Origin: Chitinophaga sp. YR573
Lineage (GTDB): Bacteria > Bacteroidota > Bacteroidia > Chitinophagales > Chitinophagaceae
Length of the DNA stretch: 64,000 nt
Reading direction: 5' to 3'
Assembly (NCBI RefSeq): GCF_900110995.1
Contig: NZ_FOJF01000001.1
Location: 3,942,803-4,006,802 of the forward strand
Shown here: positions 20,176 through 29,117 of the stretch, in pieces
How the letters are laid out: each line of letters starts with the position of its first letter
Numbering within the stretch: the stretch's first letter is position 1
Made by a program: the position numbers and the translations under genes
The notes under the pieces: generated by a model
The model's input: only the letters and a program-made list of their open reading frames with translations
Told to the model about the DNA's origin: nothing
The model's database searches: none

Positions 20176-20751
20176 ATGGCGAAACTATTGATATTAGCGC
20201 TGTTTAGCGGGCTGTTCCTAACTCAGTCGCTCAGCGCCCAGCTAATTGCCGGTGCAAAGTTGGCATCGGTGACGAAACTGAAAGACTTTAACGGGAAAAC
20301 GTTCATGGTAAAGCCCGCAGGGAAATCAGTTGCATATATATTCCTGTCCACAGAGTGCCCTTTATGCAAAAACTATGCACCTGTACTGCAGGCCATGCAG
20401 CAAAAACACCCGGAAATTCAGTTCTATGGCATCATTAGTGGCGTTACCTTCCTGAGAAGTGAGGTGGCTGCCTTTACCAGGGATTACGGTATTACGTTCC
20501 CGGTACTGATGGACCCGGCCAAACACATTTCCAATTCACTGAATGCTACTGTTACACCGGAAGTAATCCTGATGGGATACAATGGCAAAGAATATTACAG
20601 GGGATTGATAGACGACTGGGTGGTAGGACTGGGGAAAACAAGGAAGGTGGCTACGAAAAAGTATCTTGAGCAGGCCATCAGCAGTGTGGAGACAGGAGGG
20701 GAACCCCTGGCAGCCACTACACCGGTTGGGTGCCTGATCAGCAATTTTTGA
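20176..20751 (+). CDS. Secreted redoxin (thioredoxin-fold, AhpC/TSA-like)
   Basis: Periplasmic thioredoxin-fold protein of 191 residues with a signal peptide (about 1-21, SLSAQ). The active site is a CxxC, Cys61-Pro-Leu-Cys64 in FLSTECPLCKNYAP, with a cis-proline region TVTPEVIL near residue 120. ECPLC-type redoxins are often found fused to or beside cytochrome c/copper monooxygenase-like proteins, and two such genes follow here with a 10-base gap. A plausible role is to deliver electrons to, or reduce cysteines for, the haem and copper sites of those neighbours. This is inference from context. Confidence 0.85.
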   Translation: MAKLLILALFSGLFLTQSLSAQLIAGAKLASVTKLKDFNGKTFMVKPAGKSVAYIFLSTECPLCKNYAPVLQAMQQKHPEIQFYGIISGVTFLRSEVAAFTRDYGITFPVLMDPAKHISNSLNATVTPEVILMGYNGKEYYRGLIDDWVVGLGKTRKVATKKYLEQAISSVETGGEPLAATTPVGCLISNF

Positions 20752-20761
20752 TAGATAGAAA

Positions 20762-22054
20762 ATGAGAGGCATTATTGCTGTTGCACTATTATTTATTTCT
20801 ATAACAACGAATGCACAGCGTATCACCTGGTACCAGCATATCGCTCCAATTATACACAGTAACTGTTCTCCCTGTCACCGTGAGGGTGATGCTGCTCCGT
20901 TTCCATTAATTACCTATGAGGAAGTAGCTAAAAGAGCGTCCTTTATTAAAAAAGTGACGCAGAGCCGGTACATGCCACCCTGGAAACCAGATACGCATTA
21001 CACCGCCTTTTCCAATGAAAGGAAACTGACAGATGAACAGATCGCAATGATCGCCGACTGGGCAGATCATAACATGCCTAAAGGCAAAGCTGTAGAAGAA
21101 GATATTCCATTTGTAAAAGGCACACATTACAGCCGTAAACCGGATATGGTGCTGACCATGAAAGAACCCTTTATTATTAAAGGGGATAACATGGAACGCT
21201 TTATCGTATATAAAATCCCTTTTGAACTGCCGGATTCTATGAACGTGGAAGCGATCGAGTTTACGTCCAGCAATAAGAAAGTTGTCCATCATGCTAATTA
21301 TGAAATAGATGATGTACCTGACCTGGATCTCTACAATACAATTGATTATATCAATCTTACGGAAGGCTCCCGTCAGACTTATGAACAGTATGTACCCTAC
21401 CGGAAAAAAATGATTTACTACGGGGGCTGGATACCCGGTACTTCCTATGAATCCTATCCTGCCAATATAGGCTGGAAAATGCCTAAGCGGGGAGTAATGT
21501 TACTGACATTACATTATGCGCCTATAGGCAGGGAAGAAGAGAATATCAGCGGGGTACAGTTGTTTTTTACAAAGACACCAGTAAAAAGGCAGATCATGGC
21601 CGTATCATTTGGTTCAGGCGGAGTAGGAGAGAAGGATATTGATCCGTATTTTTTTATACCGGCGGATGTAATAAAGAGTTTTAAATTAAAAGTAACAGCG
21701 CCGGAAGATCAGTCAATATTGTACGTATGGCCACATATGCATTACCTCGGAAAAGTATTCAAAGCATATGGGGTAGCACCTTCCGGAGATACGATTCCGC
21801 TGGTATCTATAAAGGACTGGGATTTTAAATGGCAGGAACCTTACTGGTTTCCCACGCTGAAGAAAATTCCCAAAGGGACGGTGATTACCGTGGAAGGAAC
21901 ATATGATAATACGATCAATAATCTTTCCAATCCCAACATTCCACCACGACTTATTTATTCCAGCGGAGATATGAAAACGACAGACGAAATGCTGACACTG
22001 GTGATGGTGTATATGCCATATGAAAAAGGAGATGAAAAGATAATGATCAAGTGA
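20762..22054 (+). CDS. Secreted cytochrome c / PHM-type copper protein, paralog 1
   Basis: Secreted protein of 430 residues (signal peptide about 1-19). The N-terminal part is a mono-haem cytochrome c domain: Cys35-Ser-Pro-Cys38-His39, with Met71 (YMPPW) as a likely distal ligand. The C-terminal two thirds resembles the copper type II ascorbate-dependent monooxygenase fold (peptidylglycine hydroxylase, dopamine beta-hydroxylase). All six expected copper ligands can be matched: His176-His177 and His251 for one copper, His325-x-His327 and Met410 (TDEM) for the other. Substrate unknown. It is followed, with a 4-base overlap, by a close paralog. The haem could feed electrons to the copper site, replacing ascorbate. 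Confidence 0.85.
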   Translation: MRGIIAVALLFISITTNAQRITWYQHIAPIIHSNCSPCHREGDAAPFPLITYEEVAKRASFIKKVTQSRYMPPWKPDTHYTAFSNERKLTDEQIAMIADWADHNMPKGKAVEEDIPFVKGTHYSRKPDMVLTMKEPFIIKGDNMERFIVYKIPFELPDSMNVEAIEFTSSNKKVVHHANYEIDDVPDLDLYNTIDYINLTEGSRQTYEQYVPYRKKMIYYGGWIPGTSYESYPANIGWKMPKRGVMLLTLHYAPIGREEENISGVQLFFTKTPVKRQIMAVSFGSGGVGEKDIDPYFFIPADVIKSFKLKVTAPEDQSILYVWPHMHYLGKVFKAYGVAPSGDTIPLVSIKDWDFKWQEPYWFPTLKKIPKGTVITVEGTYDNTINNLSNPNIPPRLIYSSGDMKTTDEMLTLVMVYMPYEKGDEKIMIK

Positions 22055-23337
22055 AATACATTATTGCAATATTATTGCTGTTCACGTATACAGCAAAGGC
22101 ACAGAAGATTACGTGGTATCAGCATATAGCACCGCTGATACATAACAACTGCACCCCCTGTCACAGGGAAGGAGAGTCTGCGCCCTTTCCGCTTGTTACA
22201 TATGATGATGTGGCAAAGAGAGCTGCGTTTATTAAAAAGGTAACGCAGAGCCATTATATGCCACCCTGGAAGGCAGATCCGCATTATTCAACCTTTGCCA
22301 ATGAAAGGAAATTATCCGAAGAACAGATTGCGATGATCGCCGACTGGGCAGATCATAAAATGCCTAAAGGTACTGCTACTGCTAAAGATGAAAATCCTTA
22401 TATAACAGGTACACGCTATAACCGTAAACCGGACCTGGTACTCTCTATGAAAGAGAGTTTTCACCTGCCGGGAGATAATACAGAAAAGTTCATCGTGTAT
22501 AAAATCCCTTTTGAACTACCGGATTCTATGAACGTGGAAGCAATTGAATTTACTTCCAATAACAGGAAGGTAATTCATCATGCCAATTATGAAGTAGATA
22601 ATGTACCGGAACTGGATTTATATAACACGCCCGCCTATGTGAATAATACAGCATCTCACCTCGACTATTACGAACAATATGTAAAGTACCGGCAGAACAT
22701 GGTGTACTTTGGAGGATGGATTCCCGGTAGTTCTTATGAATCTTATCCTGCTAATATCGGATGGGTAATGCCCAGGCGTGGAGTGGTTTTATTAACGGTG
22801 CATTATGCGCCTTTAGGCAAGGACGAAGACATCATCAGCGGGGTACAGTTCTTCTTTACCAAAACACCCGTTAAAAGGGTTATTAAAGCGGTTTCTTTAG
22901 GTTCCGGTGGGATAGGAGAGAAACAGATCGATCCTTATTTTTATATACCGCCTGATGTGGTGAAAAGCTTTAAAGTAAAAATAGCTACACCTACTGATCA
23001 GTCTTTGCTATATGTATGGCCACACATGCATTACCTGGGTAAGATCTTTAAAGCATATGGGGTAACGCCTGCCGGAGATACGATTAAACTGGTATCTATT
23101 CCCGACTGGAGCTTTAACTGGCAGGAGATTTACTGGTTTCCAAAACTGATGAAGATACCGGCAGGAACGGTCGTGAATATAGAAGGTACGTATGATAATA
23201 CAGCAGATAACCCTTCTAATCCTTCTTCCCCGCCAGCAATAGTGTATGGAGCGATGAAGACAAAAGATGAAATGATGACATTGGTGATAGTGTCTTTGCC
23301 TTATGAAAAAGGAGATGAGGAGATAAGTACTAAATAA
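22051..23337 (+). CDS. Secreted cytochrome c / PHM-type copper protein, paralog 2
   Basis: Tandem duplicate of the previous gene, 428 residues, starting at a GTG that overlaps the upstream stop (GTGA). It keeps every proposed cofactor ligand: Cys34-Thr-Pro-Cys37-His38, Met70, His176-His177, His251, His325-x-His327 and Met408. The two proteins align without gaps over most of their length and differ mainly at surface-like positions and in the C-terminal 30 residues. Retention of both copies with intact sites suggests two related substrates or a heterodimer. A bidirectional terminator separates it from the convergent mutS. Confidence 0.85.
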   Translation: MKYIIAILLLFTYTAKAQKITWYQHIAPLIHNNCTPCHREGESAPFPLVTYDDVAKRAAFIKKVTQSHYMPPWKADPHYSTFANERKLSEEQIAMIADWADHKMPKGTATAKDENPYITGTRYNRKPDLVLSMKESFHLPGDNTEKFIVYKIPFELPDSMNVEAIEFTSNNRKVIHHANYEVDNVPELDLYNTPAYVNNTASHLDYYEQYVKYRQNMVYFGGWIPGSSYESYPANIGWVMPRRGVVLLTVHYAPLGKDEDIISGVQFFFTKTPVKRVIKAVSLGSGGIGEKQIDPYFYIPPDVVKSFKVKIATPTDQSLLYVWPHMHYLGKIFKAYGVTPAGDTIKLVSIPDWSFNWQEIYWFPKLMKIPAGTVVNIEGTYDNTADNPSNPSSPPAIVYGAMKTKDEMMTLVIVSLPYEKGDEEISTK

Positions 23338-23363
23338 AAAAGCTCCATCAGGAGCTCTTTTAT
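23335..23363. terminator. Bidirectional terminator between copper-protein operon and mutS
   Basis: AGCTCC, loop ATCA, GGAGCT, flanked by an A run on the left and a T run on the right, between two convergent genes 26 bases apart. Confidence 0.8.
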
Positions 23364-25970
23364 TTATATCAGATTTTTAATCTCACTTAGTTTTAGCAAC
23401 GCTTCTACCGGCGTAAGTCTATTAATATCCACATTATCCAGCATCTCCCGGATTTGTTTAAACGTATCGCTGTGCGCATCGAAGATGCTTAATTGTACTT
23501 TGGCAGCAGGACCAGTAATGTTTTTAACATGCTTTTCCAGCGGCGCATCAATATGTTTTTCTTCTAAATGTGCAAGCACTTCATTGGCTCTTTGCAGCAA
23601 TTGTGGCGGCATACCCGCCATACGGGCCACATGAATACCAAAGCTATGCCGGCTGCCACCAGGAGCCAGTTTCCTCAGAAATATAATTTTATTCCCTGAT
23701 TCTTTATTGGTGATATGGAAGTTCTTTACACGGCCATGTTTATTCTCTAACTCGTTTAACTCATGATAGTGCGTAGCAAACAGGGTTTTCGGCCTGTGCT
23801 CTGTCATGTCGTGCAGGAACTCCACGATGCTCCAGGCGATGGAGATACCATCATAAGTACTGGTGCCACGGCCTATTTCATCAAGAATAACAAGGCTGCG
23901 GGAAGTAATATTGTTGATGATACTGGCCGTTTCGTTCATCTCCACCATAAAGGTAGATTCGCCACCACTAAGGTTATCAGAAGCCCCTACACGGGTGAAG
24001 ATCTTATCAGTCAAGCCTATTTCAGCCGCCGCCGCAGGAACAAAACTACCCATATGCGCCATGAGCGTAATGAGCGCCGTTTGCCGCAACAGGGCCGATT
24101 TACCACTCATATTCGGACCTGTAAGAATGATAATCTGCTGCTGATCTTTATCAAGTATAATATCGTTGGCCACATAGGTATCTCCCGGTGGTAAACCACG
24201 TTCGATAACCGGATGACGGCCTTCGCGTATATCAATATTGAAGCCCTCTGTAATAAGCGGACGACGGTATTTAAACTGAATAGCATTGGTAGCAAAAGAG
24301 AGCAGGCAGTCTATATTGCCGAACATCTGAGCATTCTGCTGTATAGGCTGAATGTAGGACTGTAAGGCAAGCAACAGGTCATCAAAGATTTTTACTTCCA
24401 GGGCAAGAATCTTTTCTTCTGCACCAATGATCTGCTCTTCATATTCCTTCAGCTCCGGAGTGATGTAACGTTCTGCACCTGTCAGTGTTTGCTTGCGGAT
24501 CCAGGTTTCAGGAACTTTGTCTTTGTGGGCGTTCGTTACTTCCAGGTAGTAGCCGAATACATTGTTGTAAGCTACTTTCAGGCTGGAAATACCGGTAATT
24601 TCTGCTTCTTTTTTCTGTATTTCCAGCAGGTAGTTTTTACCGTTGCTGGAGATGTTGCGGAGCTTGTCCAGTTCCTCATTGATGCCCGGTTGTATCACAC
24701 CGCCTTTGCTTACAAGAACAGGAGGTGTTTCCACTATCTGTTCCAGGATGCGGGAGAGGATAACAGGGCAGGGGTCCATCTTTCCACTAAGTTCGCGCAG
24801 GTAATTATTGGGAGAGTTCTCCAGTAATTTTTTTACGCCTTCCACCTGTTGCAGGGCTTTGGCCAGTTGCATCACTTCCCTGGGATTTATTTTCCTTAAA
24901 GGGATTTTAGATACTACACGTTCAAGATCGCCGGTTTGTTTCAGGTGCTGATGTAAAGATCTGGAGAGGTCTGTTTCTTTGATGAAGTACTCTACAACGT
25001 CCAGCCTTTCATTGATATCGTTGATATTACGCAGTGGAAATACCAGCCAGCGTTTTAACAGGCGGGCACCCATAGGGCTTACAGTACTGTCCAGTGTACT
25101 GAGCAACGTATGACCGTTTTCCACACCGCTGTTGAGCAATTCCAGGTTACGGATAGTGAAGCGGTCCATCCAGAGGAAGTCGTCCTGTTCTATACGCTGG
25201 ATATTGGTGATATGTTGCAGGTGCGGATGTTCTGTATCGCGCAGGTAGTGCAGGGCAGCACCGGCAGCAATGATGGCATCCTGCAGGCCATCTATACCAA
25301 AGCCTTTGAGGCTATGTGTTTCGAATTGTTTTAATAAAGTTTCCTGTGCATAGGTAGTAGTGAAGATCCACTCCTCCATCGTATACACGTAGAAGCGGGT
25401 ACCAAAATGCTGGCGGAAGAGTTTCTGCTGTTGTTTGGCATACAATACTTCAGCGGGTTTGAAACTCTGCAGGAGTTTATCTGCATATTCAATATTTCCC
25501 TGAGCCACAAAAAACTCGCCTGTAGAAATATCCAGGAAGGCAAGTCCGATGTTGTCTGCACCGAAATGGACCGCCGCCAGGAAGTTATTACTGGCGTTTT
25601 CCAGTATTTTATCATTCACTGCTACACCGGGAGTTACCATTTCGGTAACACCGCGTTTCACGATGCCTTTTACAGTTTTAGGATCTTCCAGCTGATCGCA
25701 GACAGCCACACGATGGCCTGCCTTCACCAGTTTATGGAGATAGGTGTCCAGCGAATGGTGCGGGAAGCCGGCAAGGTCTACATAAGTGGCAGCGCCATTT
25801 GCTCTTTTGGTGAGTACAATGCCTAATACTTTAGAGGCAATGACTGCATCTTCATTAAAAGTTTCATAAAAATCTCCCACACGAAACAACAACACGGCAT
25901 CCGGATACCGGGTTTTAATAGCCTTATGCTGTAGCATGAGTGGGGTTTCTTCCGATTTGCTTTTAGCCAT
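23364..25970 (-). CDS. mutS: DNA mismatch repair protein MutS
   Basis: Mismatch-recognition ATPase of 868 residues, normal family length. Domain I carries the mismatch-binding F-x-E motif in FRVGDFYETF (about 29-38). The core and clamp domains follow, and the C-terminal ATPase has Walker A GPNMSGKS (about residue 614), the signature DNLSGGESTFMVEM, Walker B LVILDEIGRGTSTYDG and the FATHYHEL switch. It is divergent from the SpoU methyltransferase gene with a 64-base gap. Nothing odd in it. Confidence 0.98.
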   Translation of the reverse strand: MAKSKSEETPLMLQHKAIKTRYPDAVLLFRVGDFYETFNEDAVIASKVLGIVLTKRANGAATYVDLAGFPHHSLDTYLHKLVKAGHRVAVCDQLEDPKTVKGIVKRGVTEMVTPGVAVNDKILENASNNFLAAVHFGADNIGLAFLDISTGEFFVAQGNIEYADKLLQSFKPAEVLYAKQQQKLFRQHFGTRFYVYTMEEWIFTTTYAQETLLKQFETHSLKGFGIDGLQDAIIAAGAALHYLRDTEHPHLQHITNIQRIEQDDFLWMDRFTIRNLELLNSGVENGHTLLSTLDSTVSPMGARLLKRWLVFPLRNINDINERLDVVEYFIKETDLSRSLHQHLKQTGDLERVVSKIPLRKINPREVMQLAKALQQVEGVKKLLENSPNNYLRELSGKMDPCPVILSRILEQIVETPPVLVSKGGVIQPGINEELDKLRNISSNGKNYLLEIQKKEAEITGISSLKVAYNNVFGYYLEVTNAHKDKVPETWIRKQTLTGAERYITPELKEYEEQIIGAEEKILALEVKIFDDLLLALQSYIQPIQQNAQMFGNIDCLLSFATNAIQFKYRRPLITEGFNIDIREGRHPVIERGLPPGDTYVANDIILDKDQQQIIILTGPNMSGKSALLRQTALITLMAHMGSFVPAAAAEIGLTDKIFTRVGASDNLSGGESTFMVEMNETASIINNITSRSLVILDEIGRGTSTYDGISIAWSIVEFLHDMTEHRPKTLFATHYHELNELENKHGRVKNFHITNKESGNKIIFLRKLAPGGSRHSFGIHVARMAGMPPQLLQRANEVLAHLEEKHIDAPLEKHVKNITGPAAKVQLSIFDAHSDTFKQIREMLDNVDINRLTPVEALLKLSEIKNLI

Positions 25971-26003
25971 GGCGCAAATATATAGAAATGTAAGGACGTG
26001 CAG

Positions 26004-26030
26004 TTGGGGCCACTAATTATCTTATTTTTG
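26004..26030 (+). promoter_or_regulatory. Promoter of the SpoU methyltransferase gene
   Basis: TTG at 26004-26006 and TATTTTTG at 26023-26030, with a 16-base spacer that is slightly short. The -7 octamer ends only four bases before the ATG at 26035, so the transcript would be leaderless or nearly so. Confidence 0.55.
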
Positions 26031-26034
26031 CAAA

Positions 26035-26577
26035 ATGCGAAAACTGAGCATGGATGAACTGGGCCGTAAAACGGTAGAACAGTTCAAAGCAGCCGATAAA
26101 ACACCATTGGTGCTGGTACTGGATAATGTGCGCAGCATGCACAACGTTGGTTCTGTATTCCGTACAGCAGACGGATTTCTTTTACAGGGCATAGTATTAT
26201 GTGGATATACGCCTGTTCCTCCTCACCGGGATATTCAGAAAACAGCATTAGGCGCTACAGAAACTGTTGAGTGGCAATATTTTCCAACAACCACAGAAGC
26301 TGTAACGGCGTTACAGGAAGCGGGGTATACGGTGATGGCAATAGAACAGGCGGAGCAGAGTATTATGCTGGATGCGTTTACACCGGAAGCCGGGAAACCT
26401 CTGGCATTAGTATTTGGTAATGAAGTATCTGGCGTAGACGGAGAGGTGATGAAGATGGTGTCGGGCTGTATTGAGATTCCGCAATCAGGCGTAAAACACT
26501 CCCTTAATATATCTGTTAGCACAGGTATTGTGGTTTGGGATATCTTTGTAAAGTTGAAAAAAGAGAAAGCACTATGA
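26035..26577 (+). CDS. SpoU/TrmH-family RNA 2'-O-methyltransferase
   Basis: SPOUT-fold methyltransferase of 180 residues acting on tRNA or rRNA ribose. Motif 1 is LVLDNVRSMHNVGSVFRTADGF, motif 2 PLALVFGNEVSGVDGEVM, motif 3 IEIPQSGVKHSLNISVSTGIVVWD; together these form the knotted SAM site. It has no N-terminal substrate-binding extension, so the exact target nucleotide cannot be assigned. The ATG at 26035 is kept although it nearly coincides with the predicted transcription start. It overlaps the next gene by four bases. Confidence 0.9.
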   Translation: MRKLSMDELGRKTVEQFKAADKTPLVLVLDNVRSMHNVGSVFRTADGFLLQGIVLCGYTPVPPHRDIQKTALGATETVEWQYFPTTTEAVTALQEAGYTVMAIEQAEQSIMLDAFTPEAGKPLALVFGNEVSGVDGEVMKMVSGCIEIPQSGVKHSLNISVSTGIVVWDIFVKLKKEKAL

Positions 26578-27440
26578 TCAGTACCGTTAACAAGTACCTG
26601 TCACTTGTAAAATTCAGTCATACGATTTTTGCTATGCCGTTCGCTCTGACCGGCTTCTTTATAGCTACGGTGAAAGCCGGGCAGTCGTTCAGCTGGGAAT
26701 TATTCCTGCTGGTAATATTATGTATGGTGTTTGCACGCAGTGCAGCGATGGCATTTAACCGCTGGCTGGATGTGGACATAGACAGGAAGAACCCGCGTAC
26801 AGCACAGCGTGAAATTCCCCGTGGCGTGATTACTGAAAACAATGCGCTGCTGTTTGTGATAGTGAACTGTGTGCTGTTTATGGTAGTAACCTGGTTCATC
26901 AACCCACTTTGTTTTTACCTGTCGCCTGTCGCTTTACTCGTAGTGCTGGGATATAGTTATACCAAGCGTTTTACGGCGCTTTGTCATTTGATCTTAGGGC
27001 TGGGGCTGTCACTGGCACCGGTAGGAGCCTACCTTGCCGTAACAGGACATTTTGCCCTGTTGCCGGTATTATTATCTACACTGGTATTGTGCTGGGTATC
27101 TGGTTTTGATATCATTTACTCTTTGCAGGATGAGGAGTTCGACCGCTCTTTGTCACTTAATTCCATCCCGGCCTGGCTGGGTAAGGCAGGTGCCCTGCAT
27201 TTCTCTGAAGGGCTGCACCTGGTAGCTGGTATCCTGGTGATCATTATTGGTCTGCAGGGACAGTTCCACTGGTTATATATCATTGGAGGAGCGGTATTTA
27301 TCCTGATGCTGATTTCACAGCATCTGCTGGTAAAACCCAATGACCTCAGTAAGGTGAACATTGCATTTATGACTACAAACGGTATTGCAAGCGTGGTATA
27401 CGCAGTATTTGCCATCGCAGATATGTTATTAATAGGATAG
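26574..27440 (+). CDS. UbiA-family polyprenyltransferase (MqnP/UbiA-like)
   Basis: Membrane prenyltransferase of 288 residues that joins a polyprenyl chain to an aromatic acid in quinone synthesis. The first Asp-rich motif is NRWLDVDIDRKNPRTAQREIPRG and the second is YSLQDEEFDRSLSLNSIP, between eight or nine hydrophobic spans. The start is taken as ATG 26574, which overlaps the upstream stop as ATGA; a longer frame from 26535 adds residues not typical of the family. As menaquinone is the usual quinone of the phylum, a futalosine-route (MqnP) role is likely, but UbiA-like chemistry on another aromatic is possible. Confidence 0.85.
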   Translation: MISTVNKYLSLVKFSHTIFAMPFALTGFFIATVKAGQSFSWELFLLVILCMVFARSAAMAFNRWLDVDIDRKNPRTAQREIPRGVITENNALLFVIVNCVLFMVVTWFINPLCFYLSPVALLVVLGYSYTKRFTALCHLILGLGLSLAPVGAYLAVTGHFALLPVLLSTLVLCWVSGFDIIYSLQDEEFDRSLSLNSIPAWLGKAGALHFSEGLHLVAGILVIIIGLQGQFHWLYIIGGAVFILMLISQHLLVKPNDLSKVNIAFMTTNGIASVVYAVFAIADMLLIG

Positions 27441-27441
27441 T

Positions 27442-27852
27442 ATGGCACGTATAATGGCAATTGATTATGGTAAGAAGAGGACAGGCCTGGCAGTAACAGA
27501 CCCTTTACAGCTGATAGCCAGCGGGTTAATTACGGTGCTGACGCATGAGCTGATCCCTTACCTGAAGAAATATATGGCAGCAGAGCCTGTGGAGCTGATG
27601 CTGATAGGGGAGCCCAAGAACCTGGATGGCAGCAGTACAGATGCCACGGCCCTGGTAACGGAATGTATCCGTATCCTGGGCAAGAATTTCCCGGAGCTGC
27701 CTGTTAAGAAGATAGATGAGCGGTTTACCTCCAAGATGGCTTTCCAGACGATGATTGACAGCGGACTGAAAAAGCAGGACCGCCGGAATAAGGCGCTGGT
27801 AGATGAGATCAGTGCAACCATTATTCTGCAGGAATATCTGCGCAGCAGATAA
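27442..27852 (+). CDS. ruvX: RuvX/YqgF-family Holliday junction resolvase-like nuclease
   Basis: RNase H-fold protein of 136 residues, normal length. The acidic motif is near the N-terminus (ARIMAIDYGKKRTGLAVTD), with ELMLIGEPKNLDG in the middle and IDERFTSKMA plus a C-terminal DEISATIILQEYL. Members act in pre-16S rRNA 5' processing and have been described as possible Holliday junction resolvases. It starts one base after the prenyltransferase stop. Confidence 0.95.
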   Translation: MARIMAIDYGKKRTGLAVTDPLQLIASGLITVLTHELIPYLKKYMAAEPVELMLIGEPKNLDGSSTDATALVTECIRILGKNFPELPVKKIDERFTSKMAFQTMIDSGLKKQDRRNKALVDEISATIILQEYLRSR

Positions 27853-27881
27853 ACTGCTGTATTTAATTCGCCATTGATCTT

Positions 27882-27889
27882 TACCTTTG
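27882..27889 (+). promoter_or_regulatory. Promoter -7 element of def
   Basis: TACCTTTG, an exact match to TAnnTTTG, 30 bases upstream of the def start. The -33 side is weak. Confidence 0.5.
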
Positions 27890-27918
27890 CACTTCTGAAA
27901 AATTGAAAACAGATATAA

Positions 27919-28497
27919 ATGATTCTACCTATCGTTGCTTACGGACACCCGGTTTTACGCAAAATGTGTGAAGATATAACGCCTGATTATCCAAAGTTGC
28001 AGGAACTCATAGCCAATATGTGGGAAACCATGTATAGCTCCAGTGGAGTGGGCATTGCTGCGCCGCAGGTAAACAGACCTATCCGCCTGTTCGTAATAGA
28101 TAGTGAGCAGATCATTGAGAGCCTGGAAGAAGAGGAAAAAGCAGAATACCCCGGAGACAACGGTGTGAAGGGGGTATTCATCAATGCACATATTGTAGAG
28201 ACAGCCGGTGAAGAGTGGGCGTATAACGAAGGCTGCCTGAGTATTCCAAAGATAAGGGAGGATGTATATCGCCCTGAAACCGTTACCCTGCGCTATGTAA
28301 ACGAAAATTTTGAACCCCAGGAAAGAACTTTCACCGGCGTAACTGCCCGTGTCATCTTCCACGAATATGATCATATCGATGGTAAATTATTCATTGATCA
28401 CCTGAAGCCTCTCAAGCGCAGGATGATTAAAGGAAAATTGGAGGACATCACAAAAGGTAAGATCAGTGTGGATTACAAGATGATATTCCATAAATAA
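27919..28497 (+). CDS. def: Peptide deformylase
   Basis: Metalloenzyme of 192 residues that removes the formyl group from nascent proteins. All three motifs are present: GVGIAAPQV (motif 1), EGCLSIP (motif 2, metal-binding Cys) and HEYDHIDG (motif 3, two metal-binding His and the catalytic Glu). Motif 3 has Ile instead of the usual Leu in HExDHL, a mild change. An insertion rich in acidic residues (EQIIESLEEEEKAEYPGDN) lies between motifs 1 and 2. Confidence 0.97.
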   Translation: MILPIVAYGHPVLRKMCEDITPDYPKLQELIANMWETMYSSSGVGIAAPQVNRPIRLFVIDSEQIIESLEEEEKAEYPGDNGVKGVFINAHIVETAGEEWAYNEGCLSIPKIREDVYRPETVTLRYVNENFEPQERTFTGVTARVIFHEYDHIDGKLFIDHLKPLKRRMIKGKLEDITKGKISVDYKMIFHK

Positions 28498-28510
28498 AAT
28501 AGACAAAAAT

Positions 28511-28541
28511 TTTGTAATGTTAAAAATCCCTGTTATTTTAG
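28511..28541 (+). promoter_or_regulatory. Promoter of the first sigma/anti-sigma pair
   Basis: TTTG at 28511-28514, a 19-base spacer, then TATTTTAG at 28534-28541, one mismatch from TAnnTTTG. The start codon at 28565 is 24 bases downstream. Confidence 0.5.
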
Positions 28542-28564
28542 TGCCTGCAAACTAAGCAAATACA

Positions 28565-29113
28565 TTGGGTACAGCACTAACATATACAGAGGCCGAACTT
28601 GTTCTTGGATTAAAATCCAGGAGTGAAAAACATTTCGGTTACTTATATGATCATTATTCACCGGCATTATTTGGGATCGCTTTAAAAGTGATCAATGATG
28701 AGAATGTTGCCGGGGATGTGCTGCAGGAAATCTTTCTCAAAATCTGGCGGAGTATAGAACGTTACGATACTGATAAAGGCCGTTTATTCACCTGGATGGT
28801 GAATATTGCCCGTAACACCGCTATCGATACTTTACGTTCAAAAGCACATAAGCAGGGCCAGAAGGTACAGGAACTGAGCAGCAACTCCATGGGAACGGAG
28901 CAATTTGCTGTACATCAGGCTGTGGACCAGATTGGATTGACGAAAGTAATAGAACAGTTGAACAAGGAACAGCGCATTATTATAGATCTGGCTTATTACA
29001 AAGGATGTACACAGGATGAGATTTCAAAAATCCTGGATATTCCTTTAGGTACTGTGAAGACCCGGATGCGTAATGCGATCATACAATTACGGACCATTCT
29101 AAAACAGTTGTAA
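28565..29113 (+). CDS. ECF-type sigma-70 factor, paralog 1
   Basis: Sigma factor of 182 residues, starting at a TTG. Region 2 is HFGYLYDHYSPALFGIALKV through AGDVLQEIFLKIWRSIERYD and GRLFTWMVNIARNTAIDTLRSK. Region 4 is EQRIIIDLAYYKGCTQDEISKILDIPLGTVKTRMRNAIIQL. It resembles the SigK/RpoE-like group that pairs with RskA-type anti-sigma factors, and such a gene begins four bases after its stop. The pair is duplicated at 30198-31592. Confidence 0.93.
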   Translation: MGTALTYTEAELVLGLKSRSEKHFGYLYDHYSPALFGIALKVINDENVAGDVLQEIFLKIWRSIERYDTDKGRLFTWMVNIARNTAIDTLRSKAHKQGQKVQELSSNSMGTEQFAVHQAVDQIGLTKVIEQLNKEQRIIIDLAYYKGCTQDEISKILDIPLGTVKTRMRNAIIQLRTILKQL

Positions 29114-29117
29114 TTAA

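Noticed and set aside
26535..26573. N-terminal extension of the prenyltransferase
   Set aside because: It overlaps the methyltransferase by 43 bases and adds residues not typical of UbiA proteins; ATG 26574 gives the usual ATGA overlap.
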